NCBI GenBank assembly: GCA_945883695.1
Contig: CAMCYK010000020.1
Coordinates: 1-44,251, forward strand
Length of the DNA: 44,251 nt
Source of the DNA: Akkermansia muciniphila
GTDB taxonomy: Bacteria > Verrucomicrobiota > Verrucomicrobiia > Verrucomicrobiales > Akkermansiaceae
Direction of reading: 5' to 3'
Numbering within the stretch: the stretch's first letter is position 1; every line of letters starts with the position of its first letter. Position numbers and translations under genes: made by a program. Under the pieces are notes generated by a model. The model was not told the DNA's origin. It did no database searches and saw only the letters and a list, made by a program, of their open reading frames with translations. This document shows positions 1 to 7,779 of this stretch, piece after piece.

Positions 1-681
1 TTCATCCACAGCGAGACCTCGACCGGCGTGCTCAACGACCTGGCCGGGATCGCCGCCGTGGTGAAGTCCTTCCCCGACACGATGCTGATCGTCGACTGCG
101 TGTCCTCGCTCTCCACCGTGCCGACCCCGATGGACGGACTCGGCATCGACGTCATGCTGGCCGGCGTCCAGAAGGCGCTCGCGCTGCCGCCGGGGATGGC
201 GGTGTTCGCCGTTTCGGAGGCCGCGATGGAGCGCGCCAAGGGCACCCCGAACCGCGGCTACTACTTCGACTTCGTCGAGTTCGCCAAGAACGCCGCCGTC
301 AACAACACGCCGTCCACCCCGGCGATCTCGATCCTCTTCGGCCTGCAGTACATCCTCGGACTGATTGACAAGGAGGGCATCGCCGCCCGCCACGCCCGCC
401 ACGCCGAAACCAACGCGATGATCCACGCCTGGGGCGCCCGCCACGGCTTCGAGCAGTTCGCGCCGGAAGGCCGCCGCTCGACCGCGCTGACCTGCTTCAC
501 GACGCCGGACGGCTTCGATCTTTCGGGCTTCATCAAGAACCTCAAGAACAAGCACAACTTCCTGATCAACGGCGGCTACGGCAAGATCAAGGGCACCACC
601 TTCCGCATCTCCAACATGGGCAACGAGACCGTCGCGACGATGCAGGAGCTGATCGACGCGATGGATGACGTGCTGGGCTGA
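1..681 (+). CDS. Class V aminotransferase, 3' part (5' end outside window)
   Basis: The frame is open from base 1 and ends at TGA 679-681, giving about 226 residues of a PLP-dependent class V (fold type I) aminotransferase of the alanine-glyoxylate/serine-pyruvate/phosphoserine type. The stretch LIVDCVSSLSTVP, followed about 30 residues later by GVQKAL, matches the cofactor-Asp region and the Schiff-base lysine. The C-terminal small domain (FRISNMGNETVATMQELIDA) is complete. The N-terminal roughly 150 residues and the true start lie upstream. The substrate cannot be set from this fragment: glyoxylate- or phosphoserine-type use are both possible. No neighbouring gene helps, because the next genes are a toxin-antitoxin pair of different character. 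Confidence 0.85.
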   Translation, partial: FIHSETSTGVLNDLAGIAAVVKSFPDTMLIVDCVSSLSTVPTPMDGLGIDVMLAGVQKALALPPGMAVFAVSEAAMERAKGTPNRGYYFDFVEFAKNAAVNNTPSTPAISILFGLQYILGLIDKEGIAARHARHAETNAMIHAWGARHGFEQFAPEGRRSTALTCFTTPDGFDLSGFIKNLKNKHNFLINGGYGKIKGTTFRISNMGNETVATMQELIDAMDDVLG

Positions 682-694
682 GCGCCGAAGAGTT

Positions 695-705
695 GGGGGG
701 GGGGG
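695..705. repeat. Homopolymer run of 11 G
   Basis: Eleven consecutive G lie in the 71-bp gap between the aminotransferase stop and the toxin start. Such a tract is prone to slippage and to assembly length error. It does not lie in a gene. Confidence 0.9.
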
Positions 706-752
706 ACAAGCCCAATGACTGCGAAGGATGAGCCCGCCGACTTCACTTAAAA

Positions 753-1178
753 ATGAAAAATTCGCTGGAACTCGTCGGCTACCTCGTGAAGTCTGGAGAG
801 GTCCGCGAGGTCGTCGCTCTCGAAATCGACGGCCACTGCCCGGCACGCGATTACCTAATCGAACTTGCAGCTCACAACCCCAAGGGCTGGCAAATTCTAA
901 GCTCCCAAATCCGTCTGAGCGCTGATGTTCACCGGCTTCAAACCCGCGACACCTTCAAGCTCCTCGATCCCTCCCGCCAGCTCTTCGAGTTCCGAACCCG
1001 CTCAGGACTCCGCCTCTATTGCTTCCTCAGCGACGACCAACTCATCTTGCTGACCAACGGAGGAAAGAAGAACACCGTCAGGGAACAGAACCGCGACATC
1101 GAAAAAGCCCGGACCATCTGCGACGAATTTAGCAGCCGGGTCGCATCCGGTGCGGTCCTTACCATTATCGAGCCATGA
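753..1178 (+). CDS. HigB/RelE-superfamily toxin (Gp49-like)
   Basis: This 141-residue protein resembles phage Gp49-like/HigB toxins of the RelE fold, which are ribosome-dependent mRNA interferases. The recognisable part is the beta-strand core around FRTRSGLRLYCF and LILLTNGGKKNT, followed by a basic helix with REQNRDIEKA, as in the family. The ATG at 753 follows an A-rich stretch without a Shine-Dalgarno. The stop overlaps the next gene's start by 4 bp (ATGA), the usual coupling of toxin and antitoxin with the toxin first. Codon use is less GC-biased than in the flanking genes, which fits acquisition. Family assignment is by pattern recognition; activity is inferred. Confidence 0.75.
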   Translation: MKNSLELVGYLVKSGEVREVVALEIDGHCPARDYLIELAAHNPKGWQILSSQIRLSADVHRLQTRDTFKLLDPSRQLFEFRTRSGLRLYCFLSDDQLILLTNGGKKNTVREQNRDIEKARTICDEFSSRVASGAVLTIIEP

Positions 1179-1570
1179 AACCCCGAATCGTCCGCAAAAA
1201 GGGTCACAATCCCTTGGCTGAACTTTTTCAAGCTCCCCCTTCCGCGGAGTCCGAGGCGACCTACCGCAAACTTCTTATTACCCACCGAATCCTTGAGTTG
1301 ATGGAAGAAAAAGGCGTTTCCCGCAGCGAACTTGCGGCGCGGATGGGTGTGCAACCGTCGCGGGTGACGGCCATGCTCAGCGGTAGCGGCAACCTGACCA
1401 TAGACACCCTCGTCCGTGCCGGCATGGCCCTCGATGCGGAACTTCACCAGACATTTGTCCCAGCCGGCAGCCAGCCGAAGCGGGTTTCATGCAAATATCT
1501 GGTGGGCCCGCAACCCGTCCCGCGTGTCGCCGAAGACCCGGCAACTTACCGTGCGAAGAAGAAGCCGTAG
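1175..1570 (+). CDS. XRE-family antitoxin (HigA-like)
   Basis: This 131-residue protein has a helix-turn-helix at about residues 35-85 (ILELMEEKGVSRSELAARMG, then QPSRVTAMLSG), typical of XRE/Cro antitoxins that bind the cognate toxin and repress their own operon. It starts inside the toxin stop codon (ATGA, 1175-1178), so the pair is translationally coupled. The C-terminal roughly 40 residues are basic and Pro-rich with no known domain. It ends 17 bp before the convergent end of the next minus-strand gene. Confidence 0.8.
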   Translation: MKPRIVRKKGHNPLAELFQAPPSAESEATYRKLLITHRILELMEEKGVSRSELAARMGVQPSRVTAMLSGSGNLTIDTLVRAGMALDAELHQTFVPAGSQPKRVSCKYLVGPQPVPRVAEDPATYRAKKKP

Positions 1571-1586
1571 GCTCCGGCATGCACCC

Positions 1587-2288
1587 CTATTTGGCGACGG
1601 TCCCCGCCACCGGATCCAAGCGGATGCGATTTTCCTTCGCCAAGTCCTTCACGGAGCCCAGGTGCTTTCTGCCGAGGTAAACCTCACCGTCCCAAACCCG
1701 CACGGGAACAATCCCGAAGGCGCCGACCCATCGTCCCTTGCCAAAGCGCTCGCCGCTGAATCCGTATTCCACGGAAGAAACCACCTCGACCACCAGTCCG
1801 TCTTCCAGGGTGGCGCGGTCCCCCTCCGGCAGCACCAGATTTTCTCTGACCGTGTCCGGAAGCTTTCCCGCTGTCGCCGGCTTGCCGTTGATGCTGACAT
1901 TCGTGCCCGCATCGGAAATGGTCACGCGGGCGTTCTTGGGTAGTGCGAAGTAGCGCAGATCGTCGAAGAACAGTCCTCCCTCCAACAGCCCCAGCCCGAA
2001 TTTCACGAACGTATCGTTGTGGCGGTCGCCGGCCGCGTCGTTCGAGTGTCCCAAACTGATGTTCACGAGAGGCTCGTCGAAGCGAATCTCATGGCCGAAC
2101 TGCCGGATCACATCGATTGCCATGACGTCGCTCCGTTCGTCCGCGGAAACCTCCTCGGCATCCTCAAGTGCCTCCGCGATCGCTTCACGGGCCGCCTTCT
2201 CGGCCGCCTCGTCCGCGATCAAGGGGTGCGCAACGGTGACGAGTAGCAAGCAGGTCACTCCTCGCAGGATTCGTAATGAAATTCTCAT
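1587..2288 (-). CDS. Secreted protein of unknown function
   Basis: 233 residues, read from ATG 2288 to the stop at 1587. The first roughly 25 residues form a signal peptide (MRISLRILRGVTCLLLVTVA, then HPLIADEA), followed by an acidic, Ala/Glu-rich helix (residues 27-55) and a mixed alpha/beta body. The start is supported by a purine-rich AAGGA about 9 nt upstream, unusual in this window. I do not recognise the family. The middle contains GTNVSINGKPATAGKLP, which suggests a beta-rich fold. It is divergently oriented to the DUF1080 gene across about 95 bp, so the two may share a control region. Confidence 0.7.
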   Translation of the reverse strand: MRISLRILRGVTCLLLVTVAHPLIADEAAEKAAREAIAEALEDAEEVSADERSDVMAIDVIRQFGHEIRFDEPLVNISLGHSNDAAGDRHNDTFVKFGLGLLEGGLFFDDLRYFALPKNARVTISDAGTNVSINGKPATAGKLPDTVRENLVLPEGDRATLEDGLVVEVVSSVEYGFSGERFGKGRWVGAFGIVPVRVWDGEVYLGRKHLGSVKDLAKENRIRLDPVAGTVAK

Positions 2289-2383
2289 GCGCTTTTGTCC
2301 TTCAACTCCTCCTATCTCTCCGGCACGTCAAGCTTGAACATTGGTGTAAACCCACAGCCCGATTCCGGCGTATATTCTGGCAA

Positions 2384-3076
2384 ATGAAACCGCTCCTCTT
2401 GCTCCTCGCCCTGTCCGGCCCCGCCTTTTCCGCTCCGAACGCCCTCACGGCCGAGGAGAAGAAGGAAGGCTTCACCTTGCTCTTCGACGGCAAGACCCTC
2501 GATGGCTGGCGTTCCTTCAAGGCGGATAAGCCGAAGGAGCAGTGGAAGGTCGAGGACGGCGCAATCACGCTGACCGCGGGCGGCGGCGGCGATTTGCTCA
2601 CCGAGGAGCAATACGCCGACTTCGATTTCCGCTGCGAGTGGAAGATCGCCAAGCAGGGGAACTCCGGCATCATGTGGCGCTCGACCGAGGACCACCGCGC
2701 TTCCTACGAGAGCGGCCCGGAATACCAGATCCTCGATTACTTCAAGCAGGACGGCCACAAGTACACCCACGAGACCAACAAGGGCAACATCGCCGGCAGT
2801 TTTTACGACATCATTCCGGGCAAGGAAGAATGGTCGAAGCCGGTCGGCGAGTGGAACGAGACCCGGATCGTGGTGAAGGGCGACACGATCCGCCTCTTCC
2901 TCAACGGCACCGTGACGGCCGACGTGGACACCGCCACCGACGAATACAAGGCGCTGCTCGCCAAGTCGAAATTCAAGAACTGGAAGCACTTCAACAAGGC
3001 CCCGAAGGGTCACATCGTGTTCCAGGACCACGGCGACAAGGTGGCCTTCCGCAACATCCGGATCCGCAAGCTGTAA
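2384..3076 (+). CDS. DUF1080 (3-keto-disaccharide hydrolase-like) exported protein
   Basis: I chose ATG 2384 because it gives a compact signal peptide (MKPLLLLLALSGPAFSAPNA); an upstream in-frame ATG at 2276 would add 36 residues of poor character and overlap the divergent gene. The mature domain carries the DUF1080 hallmarks: GFTLLFDGKTLDGWRS, a concanavalin-like body with NSGIMWRS and GPEYQILD, and a C-terminal HIVFQDHGDKVAFRNIRI. Members are beta-sandwich enzymes of sugar breakdown, some shown to act on 3-keto-glycosides, and are strongly expanded in PVC bacteria. The product is 230 residues and full length. A TATATT hexamer lies 7 nt before the ATG, so a leaderless transcript is possible. 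Confidence 0.88.
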   Translation: MKPLLLLLALSGPAFSAPNALTAEEKKEGFTLLFDGKTLDGWRSFKADKPKEQWKVEDGAITLTAGGGGDLLTEEQYADFDFRCEWKIAKQGNSGIMWRSTEDHRASYESGPEYQILDYFKQDGHKYTHETNKGNIAGSFYDIIPGKEEWSKPVGEWNETRIVVKGDTIRLFLNGTVTADVDTATDEYKALLAKSKFKNWKHFNKAPKGHIVFQDHGDKVAFRNIRIRKL

Positions 3077-3085
3077 GGCTCTCCA

Positions 3086-3160
3086 CCGTGGCTGCGGCGT
3101 CTCGCCGCGAGCCTTTCACCGTGGGCCGAAGCCGAGATGACACGCGGCAGGATGCCGCGC
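3086..3160. repeat. Short dispersed palindromic repeat pair
   Basis: A 23-bp element at 3086-3108 contains a hairpin GCGGC-GTCTC-GCCGC. It recurs at 41603-41625 directly after icd with 2 mismatches. A related 15-bp palindrome at 3144-3158 (GCGGCAGGATGCCGC) is the same motif in the opposite orientation with small changes. It sits in the 118-bp gap between two converging genes. REP-like in character; function unknown. Confidence 0.6.
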
Positions 3161-3194
3161 GTCCATCGTCATGTCGCTTTGAAAGCGACACTCC

Positions 3195-4895
3195 CTACCG
3201 CCAGTCCTCCGCCGCCTTCCGCAGACGCTGCTCGGTCGCCCGATCCGGCGGCCGGCCTTCGTAGCGGACGGCATAGTGGTAAGCCTGCAACTCGCTCGCG
3301 AAGTCCGGCGTCTCCGCCATCTCCGCCAGATGCCGCCGCAGCGTCCGCGAGCCGCCGAAGGGGGCTCCATGGCGGCGGCTGGCCCGCCGGAACGCCGCGA
3401 GATAACCCTCCCCGCCCGCCCGCCCGCCCGCCAGCCCCTCGACCCCGCCGCCGCCGCGGCGCGCCCGCAGCAGCAACAATCCCAGGGCCGGCAGGACGAA
3501 TGCCGCCGCGAGCAGCAGCGGCGCCTTCAAGCCGCCGCCGTCCGTGAACACCGGGCTCTCGTCCGCCGCCAGCAAGTCCTCGGTCCCCGGCGGCTTGGCT
3601 GCCGCCTCCGCGGTCTCCGCCAGCTCGCGCTCGAGCGCGCCGGGCGGGGTGGGATCGAACACCGTCCAGCCGTGGCCTTCCAGCAGCACCTCGGCCCACG
3701 CGTGGGCCTCCCGCGAGCGGAAGACGAACAAATTACTACCTTCGTAGTAGGTTCCGCCGGCCCAGCCGTAGGCGACCCGCGCCGGAATCCCGAGCGATCG
3801 CGCCAGCAGCGCGCCGGCGGTCGCGAAGAACTCGCAGTGGCCCTTCTGCTCGTAAAAGAGGAAGTTTTCCAAGGGATCGAGGTTCGCCGTGTTCTCGATG
3901 CGCAGCGAGTAGGCAAGCGTGGTCCGCAGGTGGCCGCGCAGGTTGCGCAGCCGGTCCACCGTGTTCCCCTCGCCCGCCGCCAGCTTCGCCAGGCCCGCGA
4001 TCCTTTCCCCCAGCGCCCCGTCCGGCAGCGCCAGCCAATCGTCCGGACCGCCGGTCGCCACCGCCGCCACGCCGCCGCGCGGCAGGTCGTCGAGCGTCCA
4101 CGGCCGCGACTGGGTGCGATAGTTGTAGCCGTCGGCCCCCGGCGGCGGCAGCAGGTGCAGGCCCTCGTCGAGCCGGACCAGTTCCGGCATTTCCACCGCG
4201 ACCATGCCTTGCAGGCCGGTCAGCGGATTGCCCGACGGATGGTCGGCGGCATGGAAGACCTCGCACTCGACGCCCGGCGCGCGGCGGGCCTCCGGCAGCC
4301 GCAGCCAGCCGTCGGGCCCGGCCCGCACGGTCTCCCGCGCCACCGCCCGGGTGCTCCAGGCACCGTCCTCGTAGCGGCCGAGCGCGAAGGCCCCGACGTA
4401 AATCCGGCGCTTGAGCAATTCCGCCGCCGCCGCGCCGTCGGCCGGCCGCAGGAAAACCTCGGGCCGGTTGCCCGGCTTCAGATTCGTCCGCTGCGGCAAG
4501 GGCCGCCGCTGGTGGTCGTTCCACAGCCAGTTCCCCGCCTGGCTGCCGCCTTCGCCCCGCGCCTCGCGCTCCTCCGCCGCGCCCGGCCGCCACCAGGTTT
4601 CCAGCCGTTCCGCGGCCCGCTCCAGCGGCTGCGGGGCGGCGCTGAAAAACAGCACGAACCCGCACTCCAGCGCCAGCACCGCCGCGCCGATCGCCGCGTA
4701 ATCCAGCCAGCCGGCCGCCCGCCGGCTCGCCGCGATCCCTTCGCGCGGCCGCACCCGCCGGCCCCACAGGCCGAGCCCGGCGACCAGCACCAGCACCGCG
4801 ACACAGGTCCGCAGCAGCACCGGCATCCGCTCGGGATGCCCGCGCAGCAGCAGGTAGGCCGCGACCACCGCGACGATGAACGCGAGGCTACGCAT
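3195..4895 (-). CDS. Membrane transglutaminase-like protease (TgpA type)
   Basis: This 566-residue protein has N-terminal hydrophobic helices at about 5-20, 26-44 and 66-86, a large extracytoplasmic region, and another helix at about 453-475. The transglutaminase-like core has a complete triad: Cys354 in GHCEFFATAGALLARSLGIP, His398 in REAHAWAEV and Asp414 in VFDPTPP. Papain-like members of this family are peptidases or amidases on the outer face of the cytoplasmic membrane. Fewer N-terminal helices are present than in classical TgpA. The start overlaps the end of the DUF58 gene by 8 bp, so the two are probably co-translated; DUF58/transglutaminase pairing is a widespread gene order. The MoxR-type AAA ATPase that normally accompanies them is absent here. 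Confidence 0.88.
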   Translation of the reverse strand: MRSLAFIVAVVAAYLLLRGHPERMPVLLRTCVAVLVLVAGLGLWGRRVRPREGIAASRRAAGWLDYAAIGAAVLALECGFVLFFSAAPQPLERAAERLETWWRPGAAEEREARGEGGSQAGNWLWNDHQRRPLPQRTNLKPGNRPEVFLRPADGAAAAELLKRRIYVGAFALGRYEDGAWSTRAVARETVRAGPDGWLRLPEARRAPGVECEVFHAADHPSGNPLTGLQGMVAVEMPELVRLDEGLHLLPPPGADGYNYRTQSRPWTLDDLPRGGVAAVATGGPDDWLALPDGALGERIAGLAKLAAGEGNTVDRLRNLRGHLRTTLAYSLRIENTANLDPLENFLFYEQKGHCEFFATAGALLARSLGIPARVAYGWAGGTYYEGSNLFVFRSREAHAWAEVLLEGHGWTVFDPTPPGALERELAETAEAAAKPPGTEDLLAADESPVFTDGGGLKAPLLLAAAFVLPALGLLLLRARRGGGGVEGLAGGRAGGEGYLAAFRRASRRHGAPFGGSRTLRRHLAEMAETPDFASELQAYHYAVRYEGRPPDRATEQRLRKAAEDWR

Positions 4896-6042
4896 CGGGC
4901 GGGCGGAGCAGGAGTTTGGTCCCGGCGCGCGACGGCCGGGCGCGGGATTCGTAGCGGGTGATGTCGACCGTCACGTGGGCCCCGGGGCGGGCGAGCGAGG
5001 ATTTCCACGAAGCGAGCGGCATGTCGGACACGATCAACACGCCGGTGCTTTCGTCCAGCGAGGAAAGGATGGCTTGCAGCTCGTGCGCCTCGGTCCCGGC
5101 CGCCCGCCGCGCCCGCGCCAGCAATTCACCGCAGGCCCCGAGCTGGCGGCGCTTGCCGGCCGGGTGCGATTTCCAGCCGTCGAAGTCCGCCATCAGCCGC
5201 ACCGGGATGCCCAGCCCCTGGAAATGCTTCAGCGCGCCCCAGGCGAGCGCCAGCGCCCGCTCGAAGCGGTCCGGCCGGATCAGCGCGCGGTCGCTGCCGA
5301 AGGAGTGGAACAGCAGCACCGCCTCGCGCGGATGGAAACCGGGCGGATCGAGCTCCCGCACCACCAGCCCGCCGCCGCGCGCCCGCGAACGGAGCGTCGC
5401 CGGCCAGGAAATCGTCCGCGCGGCATCGCCGGCCCGATACGGCCGCAAGCCGCGCGGCTCGCCCTGCGCCTCGCCCGCCGCCACCGCCGCGCGCGGCGTG
5501 TCGTCGACCCAGGCACCCCGCGTCAGCAGCTCGGCCGGCACCAGGGGCCGCGGAAAAACCAGCAGCCGGTGCGGACACGGACAGTGGCGGCCGGCCCGGA
5601 ACAGGCCGAGCGGGAAATCCGAAACCAAGGCGACACCGGGAATTTCGTGGTCGCCCCGCAGGCCCGGCACCACCCGCAGCTCGGCGTCCGCCGCCGAATG
5701 GCCGGCGATCCATAGCGCGTGGGTCGAGGCCTCCCCGCCGCCCGGCATTTTCAGCCGGAGCTGGACGCCGAAGGCATCGAGCCCGCGCCGCGGGTTCCGC
5801 AAGGTGACCCGGAAGCGCAGCGGCTGCCCCGCCGCCGCGGCGTGCGGGCCGGACAGGGCGACTTCGAGGACCTGCAAATTCGCGCGGGCCGCCAGCGCGG
5901 AAATGCCCGCCACCAGCAGGCCGCCAGCCCCCAGCGCGGCCATCGCGCCGTCCACCCGGAGCAAGCCCGCCACCAGCAAGGCAGCCGAACCCGCGAGCAG
6001 CAGGAGCCCACGGTTTCCGAGCTGGAGTTTGACGCGCGACAC
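4888..6042 (-). CDS. DUF58 domain protein
   Basis: 384 residues from a GTG start at 6042. Two hydrophobic segments lie at residues 10-25 and 30-48 (LLLLAGSAALLVAGLL and GALGAGGLLVAGISAL), followed by a beta-rich domain and the DUF58 signature LRPYRAGDAARTISWPATLR at about 190-215. The C-terminal half resembles a von Willebrand A-like fold (AVLLFHSFGS, GVLIVSDMPL). DUF58 proteins usually work with a MoxR ATPase and a transglutaminase in envelope maturation. It overlaps the transglutaminase gene by 8 bp and starts 16 bp after the adaptor gene, so it lies inside one minus-strand transcription unit. Confidence 0.85.
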   Translation of the reverse strand: MSRVKLQLGNRGLLLLAGSAALLVAGLLRVDGAMAALGAGGLLVAGISALAARANLQVLEVALSGPHAAAAGQPLRFRVTLRNPRRGLDAFGVQLRLKMPGGGEASTHALWIAGHSAADAELRVVPGLRGDHEIPGVALVSDFPLGLFRAGRHCPCPHRLLVFPRPLVPAELLTRGAWVDDTPRAAVAAGEAQGEPRGLRPYRAGDAARTISWPATLRSRARGGGLVVRELDPPGFHPREAVLLFHSFGSDRALIRPDRFERALALAWGALKHFQGLGIPVRLMADFDGWKSHPAGKRRQLGACGELLARARRAAGTEAHELQAILSSLDESTGVLIVSDMPLASWKSSLARPGAHVTVDITRYESRARPSRAGTKLLLRPPDA

Positions 6043-6058
6043 GAGGGGAGGAATTAGG

Positions 6059-7009
6059 CTAACGCTCGGGGGCCTCGATCAGGACGTCGACCTGCTGGCC
6101 GACGTAAACCGGGGTGTCCGCGGGCTTCTGCAGCGCGAACATGACTTGCAGCACGCGGGTGTCGACCCGCTCGGTGCTCGCGCCTGTTAGAGAGACCTTC
6201 GGGATGATGTACGGCTCCACCCGGATGTACTCGAGCGGCATCGAGACCCGCGGGTCGCCCTTGAGGGTGGCGACGGCTTTCTGGCCGGGACGGATGCGGG
6301 TCGCGTTCTGCTCGTCGATGTCGGCGCGGACCTGGAGCCGGCCGGTGTCGCCGATCACCAGGGCCGGCACCTTCGGCGAAGTGGCGGCATACTCGCCGGC
6401 GCGGATGTTCACCTGCAGGACGGTGCCGGCCCGCGGCGCGTGCATGGTCAAGCGGCCGATCAGGGTGTCGAGCCGCCGGACGGCGGCTTCCGCGGCGCTG
6501 ACCTGGGCGCGGGCGGCGGCGAGCTGGGCTTCGGCGATCGCCATGTCGTCGCGCGCGGCGTCGAGCTGCTCCAGGCTGATCGCCTGGGATTCGCCAAGGC
6601 TTTCCAAGCGGACGAGCTGGCGCTTCGCCTTCTCGACAAAGGCCTCCTTCACCGCCAGCTCGGCGCGCGCGACCTCGAGCAGGGCCTGCTGGTTGATCTT
6701 CTCCGCCTGCAGCTCGCGGTCGTCGATCCGGAACAGCGGCTGGCCGGATTCGATCGTGTCGTTCACCTTCACCATCACCTCCATCACCAGCCCCGGCGCG
6801 GGCACGCCGATCGCGACGTTCTCGCTGAGCGCCTCGAGGATGCCGGTGGCGGCCACGGCATGGGCGAAGGGCTTGGCGGCGGGCGGGACGGGCGGAACCG
6901 CGGCTTGCGGCAGCTCCTTGTCGCCCTGCCGGCGCATGACCACGACCATCGCGGCGATGCCGGCGATGGCCCCGAGGATGGTGGCGTAACGGAATAATTT
7001 CGAAAACAT
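6059..7009 (-). CDS. HlyD/RND-type periplasmic adaptor of an ABC exporter
   Basis: 316 residues. One N-terminal membrane anchor (ATILGAIAGIAAMVVVM, about 9-25) is followed by the lipoyl-like half (ILEALSENVAIGVPAPGLVM), a coiled-coil hairpin at about 105-180 rich in Ala/Glu/Lys, the second lipoyl half (LTMHAPRAGTVLQVNIRAGE) and a beta-barrel/membrane-proximal domain. This is the membrane-fusion protein that links an inner-membrane transporter to an outer-membrane channel. It lies 9 bp after the ABC ATPase gene. The set of permease, ATPase and adaptor resembles the DevBCA/MacAB group. No TolC-like channel gene is in the window, so that part must be elsewhere. Substrate unknown. Confidence 0.88.
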   Translation of the reverse strand: MFSKLFRYATILGAIAGIAAMVVVMRRQGDKELPQAAVPPVPPAAKPFAHAVAATGILEALSENVAIGVPAPGLVMEVMVKVNDTIESGQPLFRIDDRELQAEKINQQALLEVARAELAVKEAFVEKAKRQLVRLESLGESQAISLEQLDAARDDMAIAEAQLAAARAQVSAAEAAVRRLDTLIGRLTMHAPRAGTVLQVNIRAGEYAATSPKVPALVIGDTGRLQVRADIDEQNATRIRPGQKAVATLKGDPRVSMPLEYIRVEPYIIPKVSLTGASTERVDTRVLQVMFALQKPADTPVYVGQQVDVLIEAPER

Positions 7010-7018
7010 GGTGGCGAA

Positions 7019-7774
7019 TCAGTGCGGAAGCTCGTGCTCGAAGTGGGCGACTTCGCGCGGGTCGGTGCGGTGGACTTCGATGATGCAGCCGTCGTCCATC
7101 CGGGCGATCCGGTCGGCGTAGGAAAAGATCCGGCTGTCGTGGGTGACGATGATCACCGCGCGGCCGGCGGCGCGGGCGACCTGGCGGAAGAGATCGAGCA
7201 CGATCTCGCCGTTCATCGCGTCGAGCGCGGCGGTCGGTTCGTCGCAGATCACCAGCGGCGGCTCGTGGACCAGCGCGCGGGCGATCGCGATGCGCTGCTG
7301 CTGGCCGCCGGACAGCTTGCCGGGCCGGTCTTTCCAGCGGTCGCCCATGCCCACCGCCTCGAGCGCCGCGCGCGCCCGCTGGATCGCGGCCGAGGCGGAA
7401 ACGCCGCGGATCAACAGGGGCACGCTGACGTTCTCGGCGCAGTTGATGGTCGGGATCAGGTTGAACTGTTGGAAGATGAAGCCGATGTTCTTCGCGCGGA
7501 AGCGGGTCAGCGCGCCGCCGCCCATCCGGTGGAGAGGATTGCCGAAAACATCGATCTCACCGGAGTCGATGCCCAGGGTGCCGGCGATCGCGCTGAGCAG
7601 GGTCGTCTTGCCGCAGCCGGACGGGCCGACCAGCATCAGGATCTCGCCGGTGCGGGCCTCGAGGCTGACGTCCTTCAGCACGTGAAGGCGCGAGGCGCCG
7701 TCGCCGAAGCTTTTGTTCAGGCCGCGGACCTCGACCGCGACGCTGTTGGAAGGCTGGGGTGAATCGGTGGCCAT
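7019..7774 (-). CDS. ABC transporter ATP-binding protein (LolD/MacB/DevA type)
   Basis: I chose ATG 7774 (MATDSPQPSN), 5 bp after the permease stop; a longer in-frame extension would run back into the permease gene. The 251-residue protein has every ABC motif: Walker A GPSGCGKT (50-57), Q-loop FQQFNLIP (101-108), signature LSGGQQQR (154-161), Walker B LVICDEP (174-180) and switch His212. The insertion pattern and IIVTHDSRIFSYADRI are typical of the lipoprotein/macrolide/glycolipid exporter group that partners FtsX-like permeases. It presumably powers the neighbouring permease by the mechanotransmission mechanism known for MacB. Confidence 0.95.
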   Translation of the reverse strand: MATDSPQPSNSVAVEVRGLNKSFGDGASRLHVLKDVSLEARTGEILMLVGPSGCGKTTLLSAIAGTLGIDSGEIDVFGNPLHRMGGGALTRFRAKNIGFIFQQFNLIPTINCAENVSVPLLIRGVSASAAIQRARAALEAVGMGDRWKDRPGKLSGGQQQRIAIARALVHEPPLVICDEPTAALDAMNGEIVLDLFRQVARAAGRAVIIVTHDSRIFSYADRIARMDDGCIIEVHRTDPREVAHFEHELPH

Positions 7775-7779
7775 GGCGG

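Noticed and set aside
3276..4961. Long plus-strand frame of about 560 codons opposite the transglutaminase and DUF58 genes
   Set aside because: Arg/Pro/Gln-rich antisense shadow of a very GC-rich gene; no domain, while the minus strand has full catalytic motifs.
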